A stretch of DNA of 20,338 nt from a virus: IMG/VR virus record IMGVR_UViG_3300029787_000431, positions 1 through 20,338 of that record, one strand, 5' to 3'. Below the pieces are notes generated by a model that saw only the letters and a program-made list of their open reading frames with translations, had not been told where the DNA came from and ran no database searches. Each line of letters opens with the position of its first letter. Within the stretch, counting starts at the first letter, position 1. The position numbers and the translations under genes were made by a program. Positions 1 through 9,143 of the stretch are shown here, one piece after another.

Positions 1-1692
1 TGTTGCTGTACTTGATGTAGACGCGTCTAGTGGGTGCGCTATTGATAAAGTAGCTGTTCTAGCGGTTGCGCCAATTGGAGATCCAAGATGATTTATTTGA
101 TCTTGATTTCTTATAGCTATAGGATGCTTAAACATACCGCTAGACTGTCCACCTACTTGATCCCAACCAGTAGATTGAGGAATAACCCAGTCTTTAGGGG
201 TAGGCGAGTCTATAGGATATTGACCTTGAATAATGTTTAAAGGTATTTCTTGCATCTGAGCTTGAGTAACATTTGTGTTAGTAAAAGCGTAAACGTAATG
301 TGTTATTCCTTGCGTTTCACCTAAAAGTGTTTCATCACCTCCGTATACAAATATTGGTTGAGGTCCATTGTTACTAGGTATAGCTTCCCACTCTGTGGCA
401 AGAGGACTAACGTGACTTATTACTTTTCCAGTAGAAGTAAAAACAGCTTCATTACTAGTAAAGTTAAAGTCGTAGCCTGAGGCTACATAGTTGTCGTATA
501 ACAATTCTATAGAGTCTACACTGTCTGTAGCTATTTTTAATAATATGTATGGAGTTTCTTGTTGATATATAGTAAAACTTGTTCTTAATATTAAAGGATA
601 TTTATTGTCTCTTACCTCGACAGTTAAAGTTCTATTAGCTAAACCAACATCAATAGCATTTACATCAAAGAAATATTCATATTGATTACCTCCTAAAAAA
701 ATTGTAGACGCATCTCCAGCTTGCGCCCAGACTGCACTAAATGTAAAAGTAACATCGTCAGAAGGTATATTGTTTACTACAAAAGTTTTTGAAGCTTCAC
801 TTGTTGAAGTTGCAGCCCCATCTAATGCATCACCAGCACCTGTAGCACCAACTATCATTTGATTATTTCCAACATTAGCAATAGAATATGGGCTAGAGTT
901 TTGATAACAACTATACGTGGTATCAAACTGTACTTCGCTAGGGCCTTCGCTATCTCTAGTGTATGTTAGTCTAAATATATATGAGTATATATTATCAAAC
1001 TGATCGTTAATAGTTTCAATAAGATTCCAATCAAACGCGCCGGCATTTGGAATATTGTTTCCGGAAAGAATAATGGTTGGATCGTTGATGAAAGATCTCA
1101 TACCTTCAGTGCTACTAGCTGAAAACTTTATGTCGCATACCATTAATGGGCCGTCTTGTGTAGCTGCAAAACTAATAATACCTTGATCTTGGTTTGGATA
1201 ATTAGGGTTAGAATTAGAAATAAAGTTAAAGTTTGAAACTTGAGCAACACCAGGAATATTTGAAAAAGGTAAAATATCTGCAACAACATTGCTCCATATA
1301 GTATCTGCATTTTGATTACTAAACGAAGGGGCAATATTAACTTCAACTAAAGTAGAGTTTACGTCATAAACTTGATTAACATCATCAAATTTTATAACTA
1401 AATTAAAATCTATATCATCTGTTAATGTAGTGTTTGCAGCCCAAGTAATGTTTACATTAACTTTATTGTCCGCTGCAAATCCTATTGTAGTGTTTGAAAA
1501 AGTAATACTAGTTATTTCAGCGTTGTTTTCTAGTATTTCTTCAAGATACTCTTCATCTATGCTAAATTGAGACTCTGCTATAAAATAACCTTCAGCTGGA
1601 GATATTAAAAAATTAGACTGAAGTATACCGGCAACACCTACTTGAGTTATGTTGTTTATGTCTAATCCTTGTGATGATAATATATTTGGCAT
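1..1692 (-). CDS. Large beta-rich tail/structural protein, 3' end cut off by the window
   Basis: An open frame runs from an ATG at 1692-1690 to the window edge with no stop, giving at least 564 residues; the C-terminus is missing. It begins MPNILSSQGLDINN and starts 11 bases after the stop of the muzzle gene, with an AT-only leader (AAATTAAATT) and no Shine-Dalgarno. The protein is rich in Asn, Thr, Ser and Val, with many alternating hydrophobic stretches typical of beta-sandwich virion proteins (for example TVEVRDNKYPLILRTSFTIY), and has no signal peptide or membrane segment. One Glu-rich helical-looking stretch (IDEEYLEEILENN) lies near residue 45-57. I recognise no enzyme motif. Its position after the muzzle suggests a tail appendage, fiber or surface protein; that role is inferred from context only. 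The reading frame is well supported, the function is not. Confidence 0.72.
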   Translation of the reverse strand, partial: MPNILSSQGLDINNITQVGVAGILQSNFLISPAEGYFIAESQFSIDEEYLEEILENNAEITSITFSNTTIGFAADNKVNVNITWAANTTLTDDIDFNLVIKFDDVNQVYDVNSTLVEVNIAPSFSNQNADTIWSNVVADILPFSNIPGVAQVSNFNFISNSNPNYPNQDQGIISFAATQDGPLMVCDIKFSASSTEGMRSFINDPTIILSGNNIPNAGAFDWNLIETINDQFDNIYSYIFRLTYTRDSEGPSEVQFDTTYSCYQNSSPYSIANVGNNQMIVGATGAGDALDGAATSTSEASKTFVVNNIPSDDVTFTFSAVWAQAGDASTIFLGGNQYEYFFDVNAIDVGLANRTLTVEVRDNKYPLILRTSFTIYQQETPYILLKIATDSVDSIELLYDNYVASGYDFNFTSNEAVFTSTGKVISHVSPLATEWEAIPSNNGPQPIFVYGGDETLLGETQGITHYVYAFTNTNVTQAQMQEIPLNIIQGQYPIDSPTPKDWVIPQSTGWDQVGGQSSGMFKHPIAIRNQDQINHLGSPIGATARTATLSIAHPLDASTSSTAT

Positions 1693-1703
1693 AATTTAAT
1701 TTA

Positions 1704-4700
1704 TTAATATGAGCTACTACTAGAGCTAGAACTACTACTACTACTACTGCTGCTGCTACTATTATAGTTGTTGCTACTACTAAAGCCTTCAGCGTTAACA
1801 AATCCGTCGGAACCTGACTCAAAGCTAAAAACAGGTACTATATCTACATCATACCCTGCCGCTGGAAGAGTTCCACTTATAAGGGTTACATTTGATGTTA
1901 AATTACCTAAACCTTGAACTGAAAATTCTTTAGTATCTATGTTAGTATCGTCGATAGTGCCACCATCTGCAACATTAGTATGCTTAGTAGTAACGCCTTT
2001 AACATAAGAAAACCATTTGCCTTCTTTATCTAAAAAATATGTAGGTATTGACTCTTGCAAATTAGTGTTTAAGTATTCACCATACCAACCGTCTTTTGCA
2101 AATAAATTATAATAGTCGTTATCTTCTTCGTTTATATTAACTCTAGCTTGAGTGCCCTCGTAATCAAAATATCTAAAAGCTTTTACTACGCTAGGCTCAT
2201 CGTTGAACAAACATGTTATTGAAGAATTATACTCTGTACCATAAAAAATATTATAACCTTCTTTATCACTATGGTGTCTGTAAATTTCACCATTTTTAAA
2301 CGTATAGTATTTATTATTTAAAGTTAAAGCAGCTTCTTTTATAAAAGACTTAAAACTAGTCCAACCGTCTACAGTTTCGTTATAAGATAAAGTGTTAACT
2401 AGTTTTGTAGCATTTCGCTGTATAACTTCATGAATACTTATATTATAATCTTCTTTATCACTATCAAAAGATCCTATAATTGCTTTAGAGTTGGTTAAAT
2501 GATCTTTAAACCAGTCATTCATACCTACTTTTGATATAGGTGTTATTCCGTCTCCAGAAAGTCTTATTACCGCGTTTCTTTGAACATCTGTAAAATAACA
2601 TCTATATTCGTCTGCCGCAAAGCTTTCAGGATTTTTAGATATACCATAATCACCTTTAAAAGGTATTGCTTGACCTAGCACTTTATCTGTAGCTAATAGT
2701 TGTTGATTACCATCAGCATTAAATAAAGCATCTTTTTGAGATAGTACTTTTAAACACTTTTTTTCACAAAGCGTTAATAAATCATTGTTTCTTGAAAACA
2801 ACTTTTGTATACTACCGTAATCAGGGTTTATTTGTTTAATAATGTCTTTAGCCATTATAAACTCATTAAATCTATTTAGCCCTCTATTTTCATTGTATAT
2901 TTCAGAAAATATTATATCGTTTGGCTTAGTGTATTCTGAATAGTTTATAATAGGAGTACTAGCTTTTACACCACTTTGTTTTCCACTAGCTATATATTTA
3001 AAAAGTTCTGCGCCATTAAAATCATCTCTAATAGTATCAGACTCTACGCCATTACCAAAAGATATACAGTTATACCAAGAAAGGCTATTTTGCAAGTAAC
3101 TAACACCATTGTCATAAGCCGTATCATAGTGAACTATAGGATTTAAATATATAGAATGTTCTCCTAAGCCTAAATATCTACCTAAAAAAGCTTCAGTATA
3201 AGACCCGTCAGAATTAGTAAATCTAACTTTAAAATTACCCATAGCTGGATTAAAATTGTAGTCTGAAGGCGTACTTAGTCTTACTCTGCAATAATAATCT
3301 GTGTCATTATTTAAGTTTTGAGCCGCACCATTAGTAACGCCACCTTCAACGCTTATAACAGAAGGATTTGAGTAACTGTTTTCACTAAATATACCATTTA
3401 CCATAGCAATATCTTCGTGTATCGTTACTTTAGCACCTTTTTTAATGTACTTACTTGCTTGTCCTTTTTCAAGCCTAACAGGGTAAGCATCACCTATTTC
3501 ATAATAAAGATCTAAGTCTAATTTATTATCAGGCTCAACTTCAAACACAGCACCGTTATTACTACCAACTGATGTTATAGCGCCATCGTCGCCAAGGATT
3601 CCAAGAGTAGACTCTGCTGTTCCGTCAATATTAACTCTAGCTACTTTAACAAAAAACTTACCATCAAGCTCGTTTGCATCAACTTGTAAGCTTGGTGGTA
3701 CAATAACTCCTTCTAAAGTTGTATTATTATCTGCGTCTATTTTTGCTTCACCTATTATTGACACAACTCTATGTCTAGCGTCTTTGCTCGTTATAGGATT
3801 GTTTGAGTCATGTTGCTTTTTAGATATTAAATAGTTTCCAGTTTTTACTTTATCTTTATCTACAGAGTTAAACACTAAATACATATAGTCTCCTTCGTCT
3901 GAAGCAAACGCCGCTTCTAAAACTAAGTTTTCATATTTAGAAGTGTTTTCTTTTATGAAGTATTTATATGTTTTAGCCCAAGACGGCGCGTTATTTCTAG
4001 GCGAAACTATTAAACTGTTTTTATTGGGCGCTTTATCTTTCGAACAATTAAAGTCTTCATCTTCACCAATTAAAACAGAGGTTTCTCTACCTAAATCATC
4101 TCTATATACAATACCTACGTTATAGTTTCTTTCTGACTTTATAGATTTTTGACCTATTAAACTAGGTAGCTCAAATGTTGTTGAAGGAGCAGAAGTAATT
4201 TCAAAACTAGCGTTAGTAATGGTCATAATATCTAAAAAATTAGTGACCGGATCTTCGTCAGACTGAACATGTAAAGATAATCGCTGATTAGCTTGTAGAA
4301 AAACTTCTACTTCAGGTATTTCAATATCATAAGCAGCGCCTGGATAATTACCTAAAGAATTAGCTTCAAATCCATTAGCTTGCATTTGATTTTCGTCGTT
4401 CCAACCACTAAACACAGGTGCAGTTTCATTGTTTATTGCAAAATTATTATAGTAAGTCCAAGGAACTGAGCTAAAACCAGTGTATGCCCCAGTATCTCCA
4501 TTAAAACTTTCCGCACCTACTATAGTACTAACCGTTTGATTAGCATCTCCGTTAGTATCAATATCAGGCGATGCTAAACCAACATTAACGTCCCCAATAG
4601 CAGTCCATATTGCACTCTCTAAATCTACTGCTGGTAAAATTATAAGCCTAACTCTTCTTGGTCTAGGAGAATTACCATTAGCAAACTCAGAGTAATCAGC

Positions 4701-7001
4701 TCGAACTCTAGCTGAAGCTTTTATTTTGTAAAAACCTTCTTCAGGGGCTGTGTAAACGCTAAACTCATTTCCTGCAGTAAAGTTATCTCCTGGATCACTT
4801 TCAACACCCATTTTAATAGACATGCTAGTCATTATATTAGCAGTGCTACCCATAGTACCGTTTAATAAATAACTCGTTGGGTTGTTTACAAATATATCTT
4901 CTCCGTCATTATTTTCTATAAGACTATTATGCACTCCTTGACTAGCGCTAAAAATATTTGCAGAATTAAAAGAGCCAAGAAATCCTCTTGAATCACTTTT
5001 AATATAACTAGTAATGTTAGGTGTTATAGCATTGCCATAGATGTCAAACAAATTATAATCTTGTGTATAATTAGCATACATCAACCTATTAGCTTGTATT
5101 TCTTGTGCTACGGCTTTTTTTGGAACCGCATCAAAAGTTCTTAATAATTGATCAGACGGAATAGTATATCCAAATAATCTTTCTTTTATATTTATAGAAG
5201 AAGTTTCGTAAGAGCTTACATTTCTATATGCTTGCAAACCTTGTAATACAAGAGATGGTAAAGGCGCGGCTAATTTATCTACAGTTCTAAAAACAAAGAT
5301 ATTATCTGATTTTGAACTTTTAAAAGCTAATTCAACAGCAATTACATCTCTTGGGGTATGATCGTGAATAAAATCAGTTAAATCAATTTCCTCTAAAATA
5401 TTTTGCATGCCAAGATTAAATCCGTCTTTTGGTGAATACGAGTAGTTATCAGGCAAAAACATTGCGGTTGTAAAAGGAGCTAAGCAAGAAGTTTCGTTAT
5501 CAGTATATATATACCTGTAAGAAAAACTAATAAAGTCATTATTATACAGCTCTTCTTTAGCAATTGAACTAGCCTTCCAAACTTCAGCCACAGATCCAGA
5601 ATCGTAGCCTTCAGGATATTCACTTGTTCTTTTAACTACATAATAACCTCCAAGTTCTGCGCTAGGATTACTTCCGTAAACTTCTGTAATTTGAATTGTA
5701 ATTGAAACAGCGCTGCTGTCACCATTAAGCTTTAGTGTTGTACCTACAGGCCAAGGGGCTTGTAATGTAGTTTGAGGCTGTATATATATATTAGCGTTTA
5801 AGTTGTAAAGATTACCTGAAGCATCAACAAAATTCCAAAGTGACCAAGGGGCATCGCTACCTCCCGGCTTACTATAAACAGGAATATCATTTATATTGTT
5901 AGAGCCAGATAAAACTTCTGTAGCTTTTATAGCAGTTTCAGGATTAGGCTTTAAAACTGTAATATGAGATTCTTTTGCGTAGTCTACTGGAAATAGTGTT
6001 TTATTTTTTCTAGAAACAAGCATTGTATGTGGGCAAGCAAAAATACTTGGTAAAGACTCAGTAGCTGGATTACCGGCTATTGATCTTTCTACACTTAGTT
6101 TTTTAGGCTCATTTCTTCCGTCGGTAAAAAATAAATAATCATCTATTACGTTAATAGCGCTTATATAAGAATTATTAGGAGTGAAACTTGTTGGTGATCC
6201 TTCTACATTAGTCTCTTGTTCGTTAGAAGATCCTTTTGTAAAATTTAAAATTCTTGGCGCTGTAAACTTTAAATAAACGCCTTGGTTTCTCATGTTGTTA
6301 TTCCACAATACGTTTTCCGCGCTATATATTCTATTAGTTGTTATATCAAAAAGATTGCCGCCTATATCTCTAATGTTTTTTACTATTATTACGTTATCAT
6401 TGCCGTAAACATCAATACCATTAATATCTATAGCTTGAACTCTCATGCCTACTCTTATATCACTAGCGTTTATAAAAGTATCAGCAGGATATTCTGTATT
6501 TGGCAAAGTATAAAATTCACCAGCAACAGCTCGTATTACACTGTTAGCATTTTCATCAGTTTGATATGGTCTTATGTTAACTTGATAAACGTCGTTAAAA
6601 ACTACTTTTGATTTAGTTAAAGAACTTTCAGTTTTGTGAGGAGTTATTTGCTCAATTAAATCAGATCTTTTACCAAGAAATAAAGTTTTGAGACCATAAT
6701 CAGTGTTAACTTCAAATTCGTCAAAGTTTGAAGCATCACAAACAAAGTTATATATATGATTATTTTCTGCGTCATTAAAAACGCCAACAGTTTGAGCAGA
6801 GCTATGCTTTGCGTAAGAGTTTACTGTGTCTGATGCCCATCTAGTATTACCTTTTAATGTTTGAGCTGTTCCAACATCTGGACCTTCAGAGCTTGATATT
6901 TCAATATTTAAAGCATCTCTGTATTCGCCTTTTGGAACAAGTCTTTCATCTAAGTCTTTGTTCATTTTGGCTTTTAAAAAAGTTCTTTTTAATTCAGCCA
7001 T
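1704..7001 (-). CDS. Giant tail muzzle/stabilization-like protein (1765 aa)
   Basis: The N-terminus (KAKMNKDLDERLVPKGEYRD, then ALNIEISSSEG) and a later block with GDYGISKNPESFA, RCYFTDVQRNAVIRLSGDG and IIGSFDSDKEDYN near residues 1440-1520 match, from memory, the large 'stabilization'/muzzle tail proteins of crAss-like and related marine phages, which cap the short tail below the ring proteins. It is long for the family. Residues of about 715-940 look like an inserted jelly-roll domain (FSVYTAPEEGFYKIKASARV, then QRLSLHVQSDEDP and NASFEI); the family-like sequence resumes at SERNYNVGIVYRDDLGRETS. The C-terminus is 17 serines followed by a single Tyr. The gene starts with ATG three bases after the previous stop, with an A/T leader and no Shine-Dalgarno. 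No enzyme motif is evident. The structural role is fairly secure; the muzzle assignment is from family resemblance and position. Confidence 0.82.
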   Translation of the reverse strand: MAELKRTFLKAKMNKDLDERLVPKGEYRDALNIEISSSEGPDVGTAQTLKGNTRWASDTVNSYAKHSSAQTVGVFNDAENNHIYNFVCDASNFDEFEVNTDYGLKTLFLGKRSDLIEQITPHKTESSLTKSKVVFNDVYQVNIRPYQTDENANSVIRAVAGEFYTLPNTEYPADTFINASDIRVGMRVQAIDINGIDVYGNDNVIIVKNIRDIGGNLFDITTNRIYSAENVLWNNNMRNQGVYLKFTAPRILNFTKGSSNEQETNVEGSPTSFTPNNSYISAINVIDDYLFFTDGRNEPKKLSVERSIAGNPATESLPSIFACPHTMLVSRKNKTLFPVDYAKESHITVLKPNPETAIKATEVLSGSNNINDIPVYSKPGGSDAPWSLWNFVDASGNLYNLNANIYIQPQTTLQAPWPVGTTLKLNGDSSAVSITIQITEVYGSNPSAELGGYYVVKRTSEYPEGYDSGSVAEVWKASSIAKEELYNNDFISFSYRYIYTDNETSCLAPFTTAMFLPDNYSYSPKDGFNLGMQNILEEIDLTDFIHDHTPRDVIAVELAFKSSKSDNIFVFRTVDKLAAPLPSLVLQGLQAYRNVSSYETSSINIKERLFGYTIPSDQLLRTFDAVPKKAVAQEIQANRLMYANYTQDYNLFDIYGNAITPNITSYIKSDSRGFLGSFNSANIFSASQGVHNSLIENNDGEDIFVNNPTSYLLNGTMGSTANIMTSMSIKMGVESDPGDNFTAGNEFSVYTAPEEGFYKIKASARVRADYSEFANGNSPRPRRVRLIILPAVDLESAIWTAIGDVNVGLASPDIDTNGDANQTVSTIVGAESFNGDTGAYTGFSSVPWTYYNNFAINNETAPVFSGWNDENQMQANGFEANSLGNYPGAAYDIEIPEVEVFLQANQRLSLHVQSDEDPVTNFLDIMTITNASFEITSAPSTTFELPSLIGQKSIKSERNYNVGIVYRDDLGRETSVLIGEDEDFNCSKDKAPNKNSLIVSPRNNAPSWAKTYKYFIKENTSKYENLVLEAAFASDEGDYMYLVFNSVDKDKVKTGNYLISKKQHDSNNPITSKDARHRVVSIIGEAKIDADNNTTLEGVIVPPSLQVDANELDGKFFVKVARVNIDGTAESTLGILGDDGAITSVGSNNGAVFEVEPDNKLDLDLYYEIGDAYPVRLEKGQASKYIKKGAKVTIHEDIAMVNGIFSENSYSNPSVISVEGGVTNGAAQNLNNDTDYYCRVRLSTPSDYNFNPAMGNFKVRFTNSDGSYTEAFLGRYLGLGEHSIYLNPIVHYDTAYDNGVSYLQNSLSWYNCISFGNGVESDTIRDDFNGAELFKYIASGKQSGVKASTPIINYSEYTKPNDIIFSEIYNENRGLNRFNEFIMAKDIIKQINPDYGSIQKLFSRNNDLLTLCEKKCLKVLSQKDALFNADGNQQLLATDKVLGQAIPFKGDYGISKNPESFAADEYRCYFTDVQRNAVIRLSGDGITPISKVGMNDWFKDHLTNSKAIIGSFDSDKEDYNISIHEVIQRNATKLVNTLSYNETVDGWTSFKSFIKEAALTLNNKYYTFKNGEIYRHHSDKEGYNIFYGTEYNSSITCLFNDEPSVVKAFRYFDYEGTQARVNINEEDNDYYNLFAKDGWYGEYLNTNLQESIPTYFLDKEGKWFSYVKGVTTKHTNVADGGTIDDTNIDTKEFSVQGLGNLTSNVTLISGTLPAAGYDVDIVPVFSFESGSDGFVNAEGFSSSNNYNSSSSSSSSSSSSSSSSSY
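1710..1760 (-). repeat. Serine-codon repeat encoding a 17-serine C-terminal tract
   Basis: Seventeen consecutive serine codons sit just before the final Tyr codon and stop of the 1765-residue muzzle gene. Read in coding direction they are AGT, three AGC, six AGT, then TCT, AGC, TCT, two AGT, AGC and TCA, so the middle is an almost pure AGY triplet run and the end is mixed. The run could slip during replication by whole codons without breaking the frame. The mixed codons near the end argue that serine itself is selected, not only DNA repetition. Confidence 0.9.
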
Positions 7002-7004
7002 TTA

Positions 7005-7877
7005 TTAATGTTTAATTTGTTTAGATCTACCTCTTAATACTTGAGTTATTTCTTCTATTTTTATGTTTGAAAGTCTTAGTTTGGCTTGACGCTTCGTAGC
7101 TCTAGCTTCTTTTTTTAATCTTTCTATTAATCTATTAGGCATGTTTGCTTTAGTAGATACAATAGCGTAAGCTATATATTTATATAAAGCTTCTTCTGCA
7201 AATTTATGAACTTGCATTTCAGCATCAGTACCTAAGCTATCGCTTATATATTTTAGTATTATAGTAACACCTGAAAGGTTAGAGCTAAAGTGTATTTTAC
7301 CTCTTAATTCATCTATATAAAAAGATCCGTTTGTTTGTGCAAACTGAGGGTCTAAGCCGTACCTTTGACCCAGATTATAATCTACTATATCGTCGTCATA
7401 ATCAAAGTCGTCCATGTTTTCTTCTGAAGGAGAGCTTGCTTGGTAATTAGCCCAAGTATCTGAGTCAGATGTTTGTATTTCATTACTTGAAAAAGTGTAA
7501 GTGCCGTCTGCGTTTTGAGTTATTTTTTCTGGATTACTACTAACTCTAGCTGGATGTATAACGTGCTCTATACCTGCTTTGTCTGACCAAGTTAATTTAA
7601 CATAGTTAACATAGTCTTGAGGCAAAGTCATTTGCAATGTTGTTGGCACAGATATTTCAAAAGCTTTTGTTGATTTAAAAGTATCAAAACTTAATTCTTG
7701 CAAACCTCGTTTAGCATGAAAAACAACATCAGTTCTTTTTATTTTACTTATTATTTTATCTTCTCCAACGTATGCTATTATAAATTGATCAATAACATTT
7801 TTTAATGAAGTAAATTGATAACCACCTAAGTTGTTACCACCGTAATACGCGCTACCTGTTTCGTTAATTAAAGGCAT
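7005..7877 (-). CDS. Tail tubular/connector ring protein (gp4-like fold family)
   Basis: This 290-residue protein resembles tail tubular proteins of podoviruses and the ring proteins of crAss-like phages, which form a ring below the portal that extends and seals the channel. The helical N-terminal block (residues 20-70: GYQFTSLKNVIDQFIIAYVG, KRTDVVFHAKRGLQELSFDT) is followed by a beta segment with the typical LPQDYVNYVKLTW (85-97). A C-terminal helical block (217-290) contains HKFAEEALYKYIAYAIVSTK and a basic tail (RLKKEARATKRQAKLRL). An acidic loop at 151-166 (SEENMDDFDYDDDIVD) lies between them. It sits three bases from each neighbour: the CBM-bearing ring protein upstream and the muzzle downstream, the usual connector order. 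The start is ATG with an AT-rich leader. The exact ring layer cannot be set from sequence alone. Confidence 0.8.
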   Translation of the reverse strand: MPLINETGSAYYGGNNLGGYQFTSLKNVIDQFIIAYVGEDKIISKIKRTDVVFHAKRGLQELSFDTFKSTKAFEISVPTTLQMTLPQDYVNYVKLTWSDKAGIEHVIHPARVSSNPEKITQNADGTYTFSSNEIQTSDSDTWANYQASSPSEENMDDFDYDDDIVDYNLGQRYGLDPQFAQTNGSFYIDELRGKIHFSSNLSGVTIILKYISDSLGTDAEMQVHKFAEEALYKYIAYAIVSTKANMPNRLIERLKKEARATKRQAKLRLSNIKIEEITQVLRGRSKQIKH

Positions 7878-7880
7878 ATA

Positions 7881-9077
7881 TTATGATTTTTCTTGTTGAA
7901 CTTCTTTGTTATCTTTACTCTCAGCAAATCCTTGTATATCTTGTTTTTGCATTGCAACACCAGCTAACTCTAATATTTTATTTACAATAGTTACGGTTTC
8001 AGACTGATGTAATTCAAAGTTAACAGAGCTAGCAGAATCATACATTGCTTGCTCGTTAACAACAGTATAGCCCCAATTACATTGAGTAGGCTTAGCTATA
8101 TAATTATAAGAAACACTACTAACACCTACGCTAGAAGGGTAAAGTGAAATTGAAAAGTCTCCTATCGTTCCAGTGCTACTTTTTTCTAATACATAAACTG
8201 GATTTGTAGTTGAAGGCTTGGTTAAAGGTGAAGAGTTTACATATATTAACTCGTTTGGCAATACTTTATCTACTTCAACAAATTCGCCTGAAGAGTTTGT
8301 AAATAGTATTGTGCCTAGTCTATATATATCGCTATTAAGTGAAATTTTTCTACTACTTACTTCGCTAACTTCTACATTATCAAACAAAGCAAAATCAGCC
8401 GCGCCGGTGTTACCATTGCCAGATATAAATAGCTTTAAATTAGTAAAGTTTCCAACAGCGCTAGCATAAACTTCTAAAGTACTATCAAATCCAGGCCCAA
8501 GAGTTGGCGAAGGAATACCATTAAAAAGAACTCCAGCAGTAGCTGTAGCGTTAGTTCCAGTAGCATTTAAGCTGGCAGTATTTACGCTTGCTCTAGCTCT
8601 ATATAAAGTTCCAGCAGTTGTAGCGACAGCTTGAGTTGTTCTAAACACATTGTTAGCGGCGTCGTTTTCTAGCTTTAAACTTGCGGTACCGGCATCATGC
8701 GATTGACTACCTCCATTTTCTGTAGCAGAAACACCCGCGGTAAAACCAGTGATGTCATCATCAAAAGTTCCATTTGTAACTAGATTAGCTCCAAAAGTAG
8801 CTAAATAGCCAGGCGTGTTTACAGTAGAAAGAACTGTAGTTTGATTACGTTTAAATATAGATATTTTTTCATCAAGACCCTCTAGCATATCAGAATATTC
8901 GGTATCATTACCGTGAGTCCTGCTAAATTGATTTATATCATAAAAATATTGCCCAAATATTTCTAGTTGAGCTTGATTAGCAAATAAGTTAAACTCTTGA
9001 GGTGTAATATAACCTCTTTGCTCTTTGTTGGCGATTGCCAAAACCCTTTGATATACCGTATCTATACTTATCGCCAT
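7881..9077 (-). CDS. Connector/tail ring protein with an inserted carbohydrate-binding-like domain
   Basis: A 398-residue protein in two halves around an insertion. Residues 1-85 (ISIDTVYQRVLAIANKEQRG, YITPQEFNLFANQAQLEIFG) and 240-380 (KISLNSDIYRLGTI, ELIYVNSSPLTKP, NPVYVLEKSS, SYNYIAKPTQCNWGY) fit the pattern I know for ring/stabilization proteins of crAss-like and related marine phages, where these halves are normally close together. Residues of about 97-239 separate them and look like a CBM4/9 or galactose-binding jelly roll: NLVTNGTFDDDITGF at its start and ALFDNVEVSEV at its end, rich in Thr, Ala, Gly and Asn. It lies between the 291-residue virion protein and the tubular ring protein, so a structural place at the connector is likely. 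ATG start with an A-rich leader. The last 20 residues are charged and probably disordered. Confidence 0.7.
   Translation of the reverse strand: MAISIDTVYQRVLAIANKEQRGYITPQEFNLFANQAQLEIFGQYFYDINQFSRTHGNDTEYSDMLEGLDEKISIFKRNQTTVLSTVNTPGYLATFGANLVTNGTFDDDITGFTAGVSATENGGSQSHDAGTASLKLENDAANNVFRTTQAVATTAGTLYRARASVNTASLNATGTNATATAGVLFNGIPSPTLGPGFDSTLEVYASAVGNFTNLKLFISGNGNTGAADFALFDNVEVSEVSSRKISLNSDIYRLGTILFTNSSGEFVEVDKVLPNELIYVNSSPLTKPSTTNPVYVLEKSSTGTIGDFSISLYPSSVGVSSVSYNYIAKPTQCNWGYTVVNEQAMYDSASSVNFELHQSETVTIVNKILELAGVAMQKQDIQGFAESKDNKEVQQEKS
8358..8789 (-). other. Inserted CBM/galactose-binding-like domain inside the ring protein
   Basis: This stretch encodes roughly residues 97-240 of the ring protein. 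Its borders are the NLVTNGTF opening and the FDNVEVSEV closing, both typical of carbohydrate-binding module 4/9-type beta sandwiches, where the last strand often reads as a variant of hFDNVxVxEh. The sequences flanking it join into a normal ring-protein region. Calling it a carbohydrate-binding domain rests on pattern memory; ligand residues cannot be placed from sequence alone. Confidence 0.6.
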
Positions 9078-9100
9078 TTTTTATATTTTTTATTATAGAT

Positions 9101-9128
9101 GTTGAGCCATCTAAAAAGATGACCCAAC
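9101..9128 (-). other. Intergenic RNA hairpin (11-bp stem with G-U pairs)
   Basis: In the 66-base gap between two virion genes, the minus-strand transcript can form an 11-bp stem of GUUGGGUCAUC with GAUGGCUCAAC around the loop UUUUUA. Two pairs are G-U wobbles; on the plus strand the same positions would be A-C mismatches, so the element appears to be minus-strand RNA. No U-tract follows it: an A-rich leader and the next ATG do. It therefore does not look like a standard intrinsic terminator and may be an RNA-processing, stability or attenuation element. The role is unknown. Confidence 0.6.
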
Positions 9129-9143
9129 TCTATAAATAATCAC

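Noticed and set aside
1613-1822. A 69-residue minus-strand frame rich in Val and Ala
   Set aside because: It is the out-of-frame reading of the serine-codon repeat of the muzzle gene and crosses two real genes.
6282-6611. Plus-strand frame of 109 residues rich in Ile, Tyr and Ser
   Set aside because: It is antisense to the muzzle gene, has no leader of its own, and its composition is that expected from the reverse of an Asn/Ile-rich protein.
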